From: an uncultured Sphingomonadaceae bacterium
GTDB taxonomy: Bacteria; Pseudomonadota; Alphaproteobacteria; Sphingomonadales; Sphingomonadaceae
NCBI GenBank assembly: GCA_937920575.1
Contig: CAKZSF010000063.1
Coordinates: 1-7,626 of the forward strand
Reading direction: 5' to 3'
Length of the DNA stretch: 7,626 bases
Made by a program: the position numbers and the translations under genes. Positions 1 through 6,830 of this stretch are shown piece after piece. How positions within the stretch are numbered: position 1 is the stretch's first letter; every line of letters begins with the position of its first letter. The notes under the pieces are model-generated. The model was not told where the DNA came from, made no database searches, and worked only from the letters and a program-made list of their open reading frames with translations.

Positions 1-1838
1 ACGCACCAGTCGGCGGTCATCCACACCAGCGTCGGTTCGTTGTTGGCGAGCGCGCTGTCCAGAGCCTCTTGCGAGAAAGGATCGCTGGCGATGAGAGTTT
101 GAACCTCGCCGCCCACAGTTCGCTCTATGCTGCCCGGCAGCGCGAACGCCGCGAATATTGCGAAGGGTGCCACAATCAGACCGAATGCAGGCCAAGCGAG
201 CTTGCCCGCGCGCTGCATCCGCCCGACAACCATCAGCGCCACGAGAAGCCCAAAGATTAGCACCATCGCAATCAGCGCGAAATTCTGCCCTGCCAAACGC
301 GAGGTCAGCCACACCAGCGCCAGCGCGGTCAGCCCCATCGGGATCGCCATGATCCGGCGGAAGGTGTTCATCCAGTTGCCCGGCTTGGGCAGCATTTTGC
401 GCAGCGCTGGCACGAAGCCGAGCAGCAAGAATGGCAGCGCCAGACCTAGTCCCAAGGTTGCAAACAACAGCAACGCCTCTGCAGTAGGCAGCAACAGCGC
501 CGCACCCATCGCCGCGGCCATAAACGGCCCGGTGCAAGGCGTGGCCGCAACCGCTGCCAGCAATCCGGTTGAGAAGGCTCCAGCCGGTTTGCCCGATTGC
601 GTGATCGAGATGCTGGGCAGCTCAAACAGACCCGCGAAATTCGCGGTGATGGCCACGGCCAGCACCAGCAGCGCGACAACCACGCCCGGCTCCTGCAATT
701 GGAATGCCCAGCCCACTTGCTCGCCCGCTGCGCGCAAGGCCAGCATGATTGCGCCCAAAGCGACACAGGCAATCACTACGCCCGCGGTGTAAGCAATGCC
801 CTCACTACGGGCCGTCGCTTCGCTTTCGCCAGCGCGCGCGAGCGAAATCGCTTTCAGGCTCAGGATCGGAAAGACACAGGGCATCACGTTGAGGATCAGA
901 CCACCGGCAAGCGCCGCGAGCAGCAGCAGCGGCAAGCTCGTGCCTGACATCGCGCCCTCGCCGCCACCCAATATTTCGCCGAGTGGCGGAACATCGCCCG
1001 CGCTGCCTTCGAACAGCACGCCCTCTCCCGTATCGCCAAACGCCAGAATGCCGCCAACTCGCTCAGGATCATCCCCCAATTGGTTGAGCGGGATTTCCGC
1101 AATCAGCAGATCACCCTCGCGTGAGAAGCTTTGCGGATCGTTATAATTGACCAGCTGCTCATTGCGGACAAACACATGCGGCACCCCGATATCGAGCGCC
1201 GCGGGAAGCGGGATTGCGAGCCGCAGGCGGTCATCGGTGATCTGGAAGCGCGCTTCGCTGTCGAGCATCGCAGGAATGGTTGCGCGCCAAGCGTCAAACT
1301 GCGTGTTGCGGCCACTTGCAGTATCGGCAGGATCGAGCGTCAATTGCCCGCGTTCGGGCACGCAGACCTCGTCGGTGCAGGCAAGCCACTGCGCGTCGAG
1401 CTTTAGCGCTGTGACGCCGGCAATATCCGCGGCTTCTGGCACTGTGATCGGCACCAACACGGCATAATCGCCCTCGTAGATGTGGTTCATCAGGCCAGCA
1501 ATCATCAGCTTGGTCGGAACTGGATATTGCGGCTCGCCCGCCGTCCAACCGTCTGGCAGCGTCCAATCCAGCATCATCGGGAAACCGGCATCGCCCGGAT
1601 TGATCCAATAGCCGTGCCACTCTGGCGCCTTGGGCGAAAAAGTGATCGCGACCGTGGTTGTTTCACCTGCCTTGAACGGTTCCTCCGCCACCAGTTCGGC
1701 GGCAAGATTGGTCTCTTGCTGTGCAACCGCGTTTGCAATCTGCGCGTTTGCGGGAACCGCGACCAGCGCGGCACATAGAGACAACAGGGCCAGCGCCAGA
1801 TGGCGCAGCGTTACGAGAGAAAGAGTGCTTGCTTGCAT
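1..1838 (-). CDS. dsbD: DsbD/ScsB-type transmembrane thiol-disulfide reductase, truncated by the left window edge
   Basis: An inner-membrane protein that passes electrons from cytoplasmic thioredoxin to periplasmic disulfide-handling proteins. The 612 codons present show a signal peptide (residues 1-32, ending in ANA before Q33) and a periplasmic region to about residue 300 with a cysteine pair C154/C159 (ACTDEVC). About eight membrane segments follow, between about 302 and 565. They carry the family's two core cysteines, C321 in NVMPCVFP and C435 in ATPCTGPF, and the GWAFQLQ motif (376-382). A thioredoxin domain then begins, and the window cuts it at TADWC (C612), the first cysteine of the expected WCxxC; probably some 80 residues are missing. 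The periplasmic region is about twice the length of that in E. coli DsbD, closer to ScsB-like proteins. The ATG follows GGAG by seven bases. Family assignment is firm; the exact subfamily (DsbD or ScsB) and its partners are not. Confidence 0.93.
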   Translation of the reverse strand, partial: MQASTLSLVTLRHLALALLSLCAALVAVPANAQIANAVAQQETNLAAELVAEEPFKAGETTTVAITFSPKAPEWHGYWINPGDAGFPMMLDWTLPDGWTAGEPQYPVPTKLMIAGLMNHIYEGDYAVLVPITVPEAADIAGVTALKLDAQWLACTDEVCVPERGQLTLDPADTASGRNTQFDAWRATIPAMLDSEARFQITDDRLRLAIPLPAALDIGVPHVFVRNEQLVNYNDPQSFSREGDLLIAEIPLNQLGDDPERVGGILAFGDTGEGVLFEGSAGDVPPLGEILGGGEGAMSGTSLPLLLLAALAGGLILNVMPCVFPILSLKAISLARAGESEATARSEGIAYTAGVVIACVALGAIMLALRAAGEQVGWAFQLQEPGVVVALLVLAVAITANFAGLFELPSISITQSGKPAGAFSTGLLAAVAATPCTGPFMAAAMGAALLLPTAEALLLFATLGLGLALPFLLLGFVPALRKMLPKPGNWMNTFRRIMAIPMGLTALALVWLTSRLAGQNFALIAMVLIFGLLVALMVVGRMQRAGKLAWPAFGLIVAPFAIFAAFALPGSIERTVGGEVQTLIASDPFSQEALDSALANNEPTLVWMTADWC

Positions 1839-1888
1839 GGTTGCGCTCCACCTAGGAGCCTTGGACGCATGCTGCAATGGAGTGGTGA
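1839..1888. promoter_or_regulatory. Divergent intergenic region between the dsbD-like gene and the ubiquinone hydroxylase gene
   Basis: This 50-base gap must hold, or overlap, the 5' signals of two divergent genes. It contains the minus-strand Shine-Dalgarno GGAG (1849-1846) for the dsbD-like gene and the plus-strand GGAG (1879-1882) for the hydroxylase gene. I could not find a convincing -35/-10 pair in either direction. Promoters may therefore extend into the opposing coding regions or be of a non-canonical alphaproteobacterial type. The divergent role is inferred from gene layout only. Confidence 0.4.
1845..1859 (-). promoter_or_regulatory. Small inverted repeat covering the dsbD-like gene's ribosome binding site
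   Basis: GCTCC and GGAGC form a perfect 5-bp inverted repeat with a five-base loop. In the minus-strand mRNA the 3' arm is the GGAG Shine-Dalgarno sequence, seven bases before the ATG. The hairpin, if it forms, would hide the ribosome binding site. It is short enough to be a chance occurrence, so a regulatory role is only a possibility. Confidence 0.25.
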
Positions 1889-3103
1889 ATGAGTGAGACG
1901 CGCGATCTGTTGATTTTGGGTGGTGGGCTGGTCGGAATGACGCTGGCCCTGACTGCTGCGCGTAAGGGGATCTCGAGCTATGTGGTCGACCGCGCAGACC
2001 CCGCTGAATTGACAGCAGAAGGGTTCGATGGTCGGGCAACGGCGATTTCAACGGCAAGCTGGAACCTCTTCACGAATATTGGACTGGCTGAAACACTGGA
2101 GCCGCATGGCTGCCATATCAGCAAGATTGCAGTGACAGACCAGATGAAGCCGGGACAAATCGATTTCGTTCCCGAGGCGCATGACGGCACGCTCGGCAGG
2201 ATGTTCGCCAACCGGACGCTGCGGGTTACATTGTTCGATGCAGCGCGGAAGGAAAAGCTGATCGATTGGCGCAGCAAGGCAGATGTGGTCGCGCGCCACC
2301 GCGACGCGCATGGTGTCGCCGCCAATCTTGCCGATGGCAGTGAGCTAAAGGCCCGCCTGATGATCGCAGCCGAGGGACGCGGTTCCCCCACCCGCGAGGA
2401 AGCCGGCGTCAAAATTGCCAAATGGGAATACAGCCACCGCGCAATCATTGCAGGGCTCATGCATGAAAAGCCGCATGATGGCGTGGCGTGGGAGATCTTC
2501 TACCCCGCCGGGCCGTTCGCGCTGCTGCCGCTCAATGACGACGCGGATGGCAAACATCGCAGCGCGCTGGTCTGGACAGTCAGCGAGCGTGACGGCGACG
2601 GCGTGTTGAAACTTTCCGATCGTGCCTTCCAAGCTGAGGTCGAGAAACGAATGGGTGGGCTGTATGGAACAGTCACGCCCGTGGGCAACCGAATGAGCTA
2701 TCCGCTCGGTTTCCACCACACGGCGAAGATTACGGGCGAGCGTCTCGCGCTCGTGGGCGACAGTGCGCACGGCATCCACCCGATTGCGGGCCAAGGTCTC
2801 AATCTGGGTCTGCGCGATGTGGGCGCATTGGTTGAAGTGCTGACCGATGGGATGCGGTTGGGCCTCGACATAGGCGACGCGCAATTGCTTGATCGCTACG
2901 AGAAATGGCGCGGGCTCGACAGCTTCATGGTGGCGTTGGCCACTGATGGGCTGACTCGGCTGTTCGGTGTTCCCGGCGCGTCGGCCTCTGCCGTGCGGCG
3001 ATTGGGCATGGCAGGTGTGCAGCGGATTGAGCCGCTCAAACGCTGGTTTATGGATGAGGCGCGCGGTGTATCAGGCGACGTGCCAGAACTGATGAAGGGC
3101 TAA
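1889..3103 (+). CDS. FAD-dependent UbiH/UbiF/VisC/COQ6-family ubiquinone biosynthesis hydroxylase
   Basis: A 404-residue class A flavin monooxygenase, a normal length for the family. It probably adds a hydroxyl group to the aromatic ring of a ubiquinone precursor, using NAD(P)H and O2. Seen directly: the N-terminal FAD-binding GGGLVG (11-16) with an acidic residue at the end of the second strand (D34); the middle AAEGRG motif (160-165), equivalent to the family's ADG; and GDSAH (290-294) followed by the PIAGQGLNLGLRD stretch, which is diagnostic for the UbiH/COQ6 group. The start is secure: a TGA at 1886-1888 sits in frame directly before the ATG, and GGAG lies six bases upstream. Which ring carbon is hydroxylated cannot be read from the sequence, because UbiH, UbiF, UbiI, UbiL and UbiM look alike, so I give no symbol. 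The gene is monocistronic in this window and converges on the heme block. Confidence 0.92.
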   Translation: MSETRDLLILGGGLVGMTLALTAARKGISSYVVDRADPAELTAEGFDGRATAISTASWNLFTNIGLAETLEPHGCHISKIAVTDQMKPGQIDFVPEAHDGTLGRMFANRTLRVTLFDAARKEKLIDWRSKADVVARHRDAHGVAANLADGSELKARLMIAAEGRGSPTREEAGVKIAKWEYSHRAIIAGLMHEKPHDGVAWEIFYPAGPFALLPLNDDADGKHRSALVWTVSERDGDGVLKLSDRAFQAEVEKRMGGLYGTVTPVGNRMSYPLGFHHTAKITGERLALVGDSAHGIHPIAGQGLNLGLRDVGALVEVLTDGMRLGLDIGDAQLLDRYEKWRGLDSFMVALATDGLTRLFGVPGASASAVRRLGMAGVQRIEPLKRWFMDEARGVSGDVPELMKG

Positions 3104-3106
3104 ACT

Positions 3107-3130
3107 GCAAGGTTGGCTGTCAACCCTTGC
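3107..3130. terminator. Terminator-like hairpin in the convergent gap
   Basis: Arms GCAAGGTTG (3107-3115) and CAACCCTTGC (3121-3130) pair over nine base pairs with one bulged base and a five-base loop. The hairpin sits almost exactly in the middle of the 30-base gap between two convergent stop codons (3103 and 3134). That position suits a shared bidirectional terminator. Neither side has a real T-tract: plus-strand GGTTCAG and minus-strand AGTTTAG follow the stem, so strong intrinsic termination is uncertain. Confidence 0.45.
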
Positions 3131-3133
3131 GGT

Positions 3134-4072
3134 TCAGCCGTCGCCCACGGGGCTGGCCTGTTCCACCCGATTGCCTTCGCCGTCGCGCAAATTGCGCGGT
3201 TCCAGAATGGCGGAGCTTTCAATTGTTTCCAAGGCTTCCTGCGCACTGGCGTAGCGTTCCGCGTCAGCCAGCCATCGCTCCACATCTTCCGACTTCGCTG
3301 CAGGCAGCGCGCGCACCTCTGCAGCCGCCGCAGACGGCCTGCCGCTTTCAAGGAACCGTTGCGCGCGGGCATAACGCCGTTCGGGCACTGGTGAAGGCGT
3401 ATCCTCTCGCCGCACCACGAACAGCTCGTTGAGGCCACGGCCAATGCTGTCGAACAATCCTTCGTCCGCTGGCGCCGCCATCAAATCGTTTTCCAACCCC
3501 TCAAGCCGGGCCAGCAACTGGTCCAAAGTGATCGGGTTTTCAGACACTTCAACCAGAGTCTTTACAGCCTCCGGCTGCGCCTCGCCAAAGCGCAATTGGA
3601 GCTGCTCTTCCAGATAGCCGAGCCGGTCGCCCCGTTCCAAAGCACGACGTGTGGCAAAGGCAATCAGCAGACCTTCAGCGCGCGCCGCGTTGCCAGCGGC
3701 GGCCTCGGCCTGAATATCGAGACGGGTGATGCGCTGCTCCAGCGCCGCCATGCGTTGATCGAGCCCACCCTGCTGTTCGGCAACCTCTTCAACCGTTGAC
3801 GCCTCAGCCAGTGCGCTGTCCTCTGGGTCAGTCTCTGCACCCGCTTCGCCTGTTGGCTCAGCAGCTGGCAAAGCAGCAGCAGGGCCCGCATTGGCAAGGG
3901 GCGCCGGATCCTCTTCCGCTGTGGAAAAGAGATAGCCTGTTTGCCACCCCACTACCCCTGTCGCTGCAATGCCCAGCACGAATGCTCCGCCCAGCGCCAT
4001 AAGCAGTGATCGCGTCCTTTTTCGACGCGCGGCACGGGCATCTGCCTGAGTTTTATAGGAATAGTCGTTCAT
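3134..4072 (-). CDS. Membrane-anchored coiled-coil protein with mitofilin-like C-terminus (alphaproteobacterial Mic60 homologue)
   Basis: A 312-residue protein with a short, very basic N-terminus (RAARRKRTR, 13-21), one membrane segment (about 23-46) and no cleavable signal. An acidic, Ala/Pro/Glu-rich linker follows (about 52-100), then a helical, probably coiled-coil part (about 100-160). The C-terminal domain includes RGDRLGYLEEQL (147-158), GLNELFVVRR (213-222) and a final LPAAKSEDVERWLADAERY (256-274). That last pattern, with LP, a following W, A..RY and then AL..IE, matches mitofilin/Mic60 C-termini. It lies 54 bases downstream of hemD on the same strand. Mic60 homologues next to hemD are known in Alphaproteobacteria, which supports the call. 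At 312 residues it is compact compared with mitochondrial Mic60. By family analogy it would help organise inner-membrane curvature or contacts to the outer membrane; that role is inferred, and many annotations simply say hypothetical protein. Confidence 0.75.
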   Translation of the reverse strand: MNDYSYKTQADARAARRKRTRSLLMALGGAFVLGIAATGVVGWQTGYLFSTAEEDPAPLANAGPAAALPAAEPTGEAGAETDPEDSALAEASTVEEVAEQQGGLDQRMAALEQRITRLDIQAEAAAGNAARAEGLLIAFATRRALERGDRLGYLEEQLQLRFGEAQPEAVKTLVEVSENPITLDQLLARLEGLENDLMAAPADEGLFDSIGRGLNELFVVRREDTPSPVPERRYARAQRFLESGRPSAAAAEVRALPAAKSEDVERWLADAERYASAQEALETIESSAILEPRNLRDGEGNRVEQASPVGDG

Positions 4073-4098
4073 TACCGTCTTCTTGCGACCCGGATCAT
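4072..4098 (-). other. Possible eight-codon leader ORF overlapping the Mic60-like start
   Basis: In the hemD to Mic60-like gap the minus strand reads ATG, eight codons (MIRVARRR) and TAA. The final A of TAA is the first base of the downstream ATG (TAATG). Such an overlap could couple translation, but I see no good Shine-Dalgarno before the small ATG. The purine-rich AAGAAGACGG inside it may instead serve as the ribosome binding site of the larger gene. It is probably incidental and is recorded because of the exact stop-start overlap. Confidence 0.15.
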
Positions 4099-4126
4099 CT
4101 TGTTATTGTGCATTCGCAATCCGTCA

Positions 4127-4822
4127 TTAGCTCCGGTTCTGCCACAAGGTATCGGCAAAGGCCACCAACGCCGCGTCATCGGGGGTGTCCGGCCAGCCAA
4201 CAGAACGCCAGCCAATTCCCACGGCGCGCTCCAATCTGGGGCCGATTAGCGCAGAATCAACCGCCGAGCGATCCAGCGCAAGGCGTTCGCATTCCTCAGC
4301 GAAATGCCTCGCCGCCTCGGCAGAGTGCAGCAAAACAATGGCGCCACCGGCCAGCGTTTCCGCAATGCGCGCCGGCATAGGCAATGCGCGGCTGCGATAG
4401 ACGATCCGCTGTTCGATTTTCAGCCTATCAGGCAAATCGAGCGGCACATGCTTTTCGCCAGCCAGACGCAGCAAGGCCAGGCTTTGCCCGGCCAATTCAT
4501 CGAGCAGATTCTGGAGGCCGCCGACACCAATCTGTGCGATGCCGAACCCGGCATTGCGCGCTGCCTCTGCAGTGGCCTCGCCCACGCAATAGGCAGGCAA
4601 TCCCTTGACGGCGTCCAATTGTTCGCCGCCGTGACGGATGGCGTTTGCGCTGCCCAACACAACACCGTCGAAACGAGCGGGATCGGGCATTTCCCATGTC
4701 ACAGGCTCAACCGCAAACATCGGCTCACCCATGCTTGGCAAGCCCATTGCGTCACAACGCGCCAGAGTTGCCGAGAGACCTGGCTCCGCGCGAATGACCA
4801 CCACTTTGGCTGGGGATGTCAT
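4127..4822 (-). CDS. hemD: Uroporphyrinogen-III synthase
   Basis: Cytoplasmic enzyme that cyclises hydroxymethylbilane, inverting ring D, to give uroporphyrinogen III, the branch point to heme, siroheme and (bacterio)chlorophyll. The 231-residue length is typical. HemD proteins are poorly conserved, but the usual landmarks are visible: an N-terminal VVVIRAEPG strand and loop (7-15), VVLGSANAIRHGG (54-66) in place of the common TSxNAV, AYCVGEATAEAARNAGF (77-93) where the family has its vGxxTAxalxxxG motif, VYRSRALP (141-148), and VLLHSAEAARHF (163-174). The strongest support is its place directly after hemC. Its ATG overlaps the hemC TGA as ATGA, and no Shine-Dalgarno is visible before it, so translation probably depends on ribosomes finishing hemC. 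The Mic60-like gene follows 54 bases downstream. Confidence 0.9.
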   Translation of the reverse strand: MTSPAKVVVIRAEPGLSATLARCDAMGLPSMGEPMFAVEPVTWEMPDPARFDGVVLGSANAIRHGGEQLDAVKGLPAYCVGEATAEAARNAGFGIAQIGVGGLQNLLDELAGQSLALLRLAGEKHVPLDLPDRLKIEQRIVYRSRALPMPARIAETLAGGAIVLLHSAEAARHFAEECERLALDRSAVDSALIGPRLERAVGIGWRSVGWPDTPDDAALVAFADTLWQNRS

Positions 4823-5748
4823 TGCGGTGGATCGAACAGCGACAGAATGCTGTCGGGTGATCGTGCAAGCAATTGCTGGGCAAGCCGCAAGGGACCATTT
4901 GCATCGGCGACTGCAAATTCGGCGTCATCAGCAACGCGATCCCTGCCATCGGCACTGAACAAAGCCGCGCGCAGGGTCAGCGTTTCCTCTTTTGCCTGAC
5001 ACAAAACCGCAATCGAACTGTGGCAATTGCCGCCAAGCGCGAACAGCAAGGCGCGCTCGGCCATCACTTCGGCATTGCTGGCTGAGCAATTGATCGCATC
5101 CATCAAAGCGCGGGTCTGGTGATCGTCTGTGCGACACTCCAGACCGATCGCGCCTTGCGCAGGCGCGGGAAGAAATTCATCGAATTCAAGCGCGACGCCC
5201 ACATCGCTTTGCTCCAACCGATCAAGCCCGGCGCGGGCCAGCATCGTCACATCTGCCTCGCCCGCTTCCAGCTTGGCCAAACGCGTTGCGACATTGCCGC
5301 GAATGCCGACAACGGTACAATCAGGCCGCAGATGCAGCATTTGTGCGGCTCTGCGCGGCGCGCTCGTGCCGATCCGCGCGCCTGATGGAATAGCAGCGAC
5401 GCTTTCTGCCCCGACCAACACATCGCGCCGATCTGCACGCGGCAATATCGCGGCAATCATCAGCTCTGGCGGTCGGATCGTTTCCACATCCTTCATCGAG
5501 TGAACCGACACATCGATCTCACCAGTCGCTAGCCACTGATCGAGCTCTTTGGTCCACAGCGCCTTGCCGCCAATTTCGGCCAATGGACGGTCGAGCACCT
5601 TGTCGCCGCTCGCCACCACGGGCACCAATTCAATCTCGCTTTCGCCCCAGCCATGGGCCGCGCACAAGCGCTCACGCGCTTCAATTGCTTGCGCCATGGC
5701 CAGCGGCGAATTGCGCGTTCCCAGACGCAGGCGTGGTGATTTCGTCAT
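4819..5748 (-). CDS. hemC: Hydroxymethylbilane synthase (porphobilinogen deaminase)
   Basis: Cytoplasmic enzyme that joins four porphobilinogens into hydroxymethylbilane on a covalently bound dipyrromethane cofactor. The 309-residue protein is full length. Motifs in order: LRLGTRNSPLAMAQ (7-20), GGKALWTKELD (60-70), SVHSMKDVE (81-89) with the catalytic aspartate D87, GTSAPRRAAQM (127-137) with substrate-binding R132/R133, GIRGNVATRLAKL (148-160), PAPAQGAIGLE (194-204) and the cofactor-attachment cysteine C242. The cysteine lies in GGNCHSSIAV rather than the textbook GGCxxPIA, a variant I associate with sphingomonads. It is the first gene of the hemC-hemD-Mic60-like block, and its stop overlaps the hemD start. 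The only upstream Shine-Dalgarno candidate is a distant AGGG, eleven bases before the ATG. Confidence 0.97.
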   Translation of the reverse strand: MTKSPRLRLGTRNSPLAMAQAIEARERLCAAHGWGESEIELVPVVASGDKVLDRPLAEIGGKALWTKELDQWLATGEIDVSVHSMKDVETIRPPELMIAAILPRADRRDVLVGAESVAAIPSGARIGTSAPRRAAQMLHLRPDCTVVGIRGNVATRLAKLEAGEADVTMLARAGLDRLEQSDVGVALEFDEFLPAPAQGAIGLECRTDDHQTRALMDAINCSASNAEVMAERALLFALGGNCHSSIAVLCQAKEETLTLRAALFSADGRDRVADDAEFAVADANGPLRLAQQLLARSPDSILSLFDPPQ

Positions 5749-5792
5749 AGCTTTGCTTGCCCTAGCCGCGCATCTCGTTCAGTGGAAGCCAC
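5749..5792. promoter_or_regulatory. Divergent intergenic region between hemC and tsaD
   Basis: Forty-four bases separate two divergent start codons, so the promoters of the heme block and of tsaD-gpsA must lie here or extend into the opposing gene. I find no clear -35/-10 pair and no long dyad. Towards tsaD there is a weak GGAAG (5784-5788) four bases before the ATG. The promoter role is inferred from layout. Confidence 0.4.
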
Positions 5793-6830
5793 ATGACGCT
5801 GGTGCTGGGGATCGAGTCAAGCTGCGACGAGACAGCGGCTGCGCTGGTGACGGGCGATCGCGTGATCGTGTCCGAACGCATCGCCTCGCAAATTGCCGCG
5901 CATCAGCCCTATGGCGGTGTCGTTCCCGAAATTGCTGCTCGCGCGCATGTTGACCGGCTCGCCCCGCTCATCGAAGCGGTGCTGGAAGAAGCCGACGTCA
6001 CGCTATCCGATTGCGATGCGATTGCGGCAACTGCCGGCCCCGGCCTGATTGGTGGCGTGATGGTGGGGCTGGTCTCCGCAAAAGCGCTGGCCATGGCATC
6101 GGGCACGCCGCTTTATGCGATCAACCATCTGGAAGGCCATGCGCTGTCTCCGCGCCTCGCCGATGCGGCGTTGGAGTTTCCCTATGCGCTGCTATTGGTA
6201 TCCGGCGGCCACTGCCAGATCTTGCGCGTGGACGGCGTTGGCCAGTATCGCCGCCTCGCCACCACAATTGACGACGCGTTGGGCGAGGCGTTCGACAAGT
6301 CAGCAAAACTGCTCGGGCTTGGCTATCCCGGCGGCCCAGCATTGGAAAAACTAGCGTTGAAAGGTGGCGCAAGCGCAGTTCCATTGCCGCGCCCGCTGCT
6401 GGGCAGCAAGGAACCACATTTCAGTTTCGCAGGATTGAAGAGCGCAGTCTTGAGAGCAACTGAAAGCGGCGCATACAAAAACGCTGATATTGCGGCGAGT
6501 TTTCAGCAGGCCGCAATTGATTGCGTGCTTGATCGGCTCCAGCATTCGTTCCCGGAATTGGGCGACGTCAGCGCATTGGTGGTTGCTGGCGGAGTCGCAG
6601 CGAACCAGCGCATTCGCGGTGCTCTGGAGGGGTTTGCGAACGACCGCGCTTTGCGGTTCGTTGCACCGCCCTTGGCGCTGTGCACCGACAACGCCGCGAT
6701 GATCGCATGGGCCGGTGCAGAGCGTCTCGCCATCGGCGCTGAGCCCGATCCGTTGGAATTCGCCGCCCGCCCTCGCTGGCCGCTCGATCCCAATGCAGAG
6801 CCCGCACGCGGCGCAGGGGTAAAGGCATGA
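5793..6830 (+). CDS. tsaD: tRNA N6-threonylcarbamoyladenosine transferase TsaD (Kae1/Qri7/YgjD family)
   Basis: Transfers the threonylcarbamoyl group from threonylcarbamoyl-AMP to A37 of ANN-decoding tRNAs, working with TsaB, TsaE and TsaC/Sua5, none of which is in this window. The 345 residues match the usual bacterial length. Seen directly: the ASKHA-fold N-terminus [16 protein letters not shown] (4-19), [16 protein letters not shown] just downstream, the metal-binding HLEGH (H112 and H116), SGGHCQ (137-142), the [10 protein letters not shown] stretch, [10 protein letters not shown] and the C-terminal metal ligand D299 in [12 protein letters not shown]. All key residues are present. The ATG is the first possible start after an in-frame TAG at 5763-5765. 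Its TGA overlaps the gpsA ATG as ATGA. Older annotations call this family O-sialoglycoprotein endopeptidase (Gcp), which is not its real activity. Confidence 0.97.
   Translation: MTLVLGIESSCDETAAALVTGDRVIVSERIASQIAAHQPYGGVVPEIAARAHVDRLAPLIEAVLEEADVTLSDCDAIAATAGPGLIGGVMVGLVSAKALAMASGTPLYAINHLEGHALSPRLADAALEFPYALLLVSGGHCQILRVDGVGQYRRLATTIDDALGEAFDKSAKLLGLGYPGGPALEKLALKGGASAVPLPRPLLGSKEPHFSFAGLKSAVLRATESGAYKNADIAASFQQAAIDCVLDRLQHSFPELGDVSALVVAGGVAANQRIRGALEGFANDRALRFVAPPLALCTDNAAMIAWAGAERLAIGAEPDPLEFAARPRWPLDPNAEPARGAGVKA

Noticed and set aside
127..792. A 221-codon plus-strand open frame.
   Set aside because: It lies wholly antisense to the dsbD-like coding region, whose membrane segments and catalytic cysteines are unmistakable. 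Its Ala/Ser-rich product is typical of a shadow frame in GC-rich DNA.
1770..1838. A possible lipoprotein signal (LSLC) in the leader of the dsbD-like protein.
   Set aside because: The residue before the cysteine is leucine, not the small residue a lipobox needs, and a good signal peptidase I site (ANA before Q33) lies downstream.
2345..2884. A 179-codon minus-strand open frame, with another at 1978-2460.
   Set aside because: Both are antisense to the ubiquinone hydroxylase across its FAD-binding motifs. I recognise no domain and see no ribosome binding site.
4304..4999. A 231-codon plus-strand open frame across hemD and the end of hemC.
   Set aside because: It is antisense to two recognisable heme genes and has a low-complexity product with no recognisable domain.
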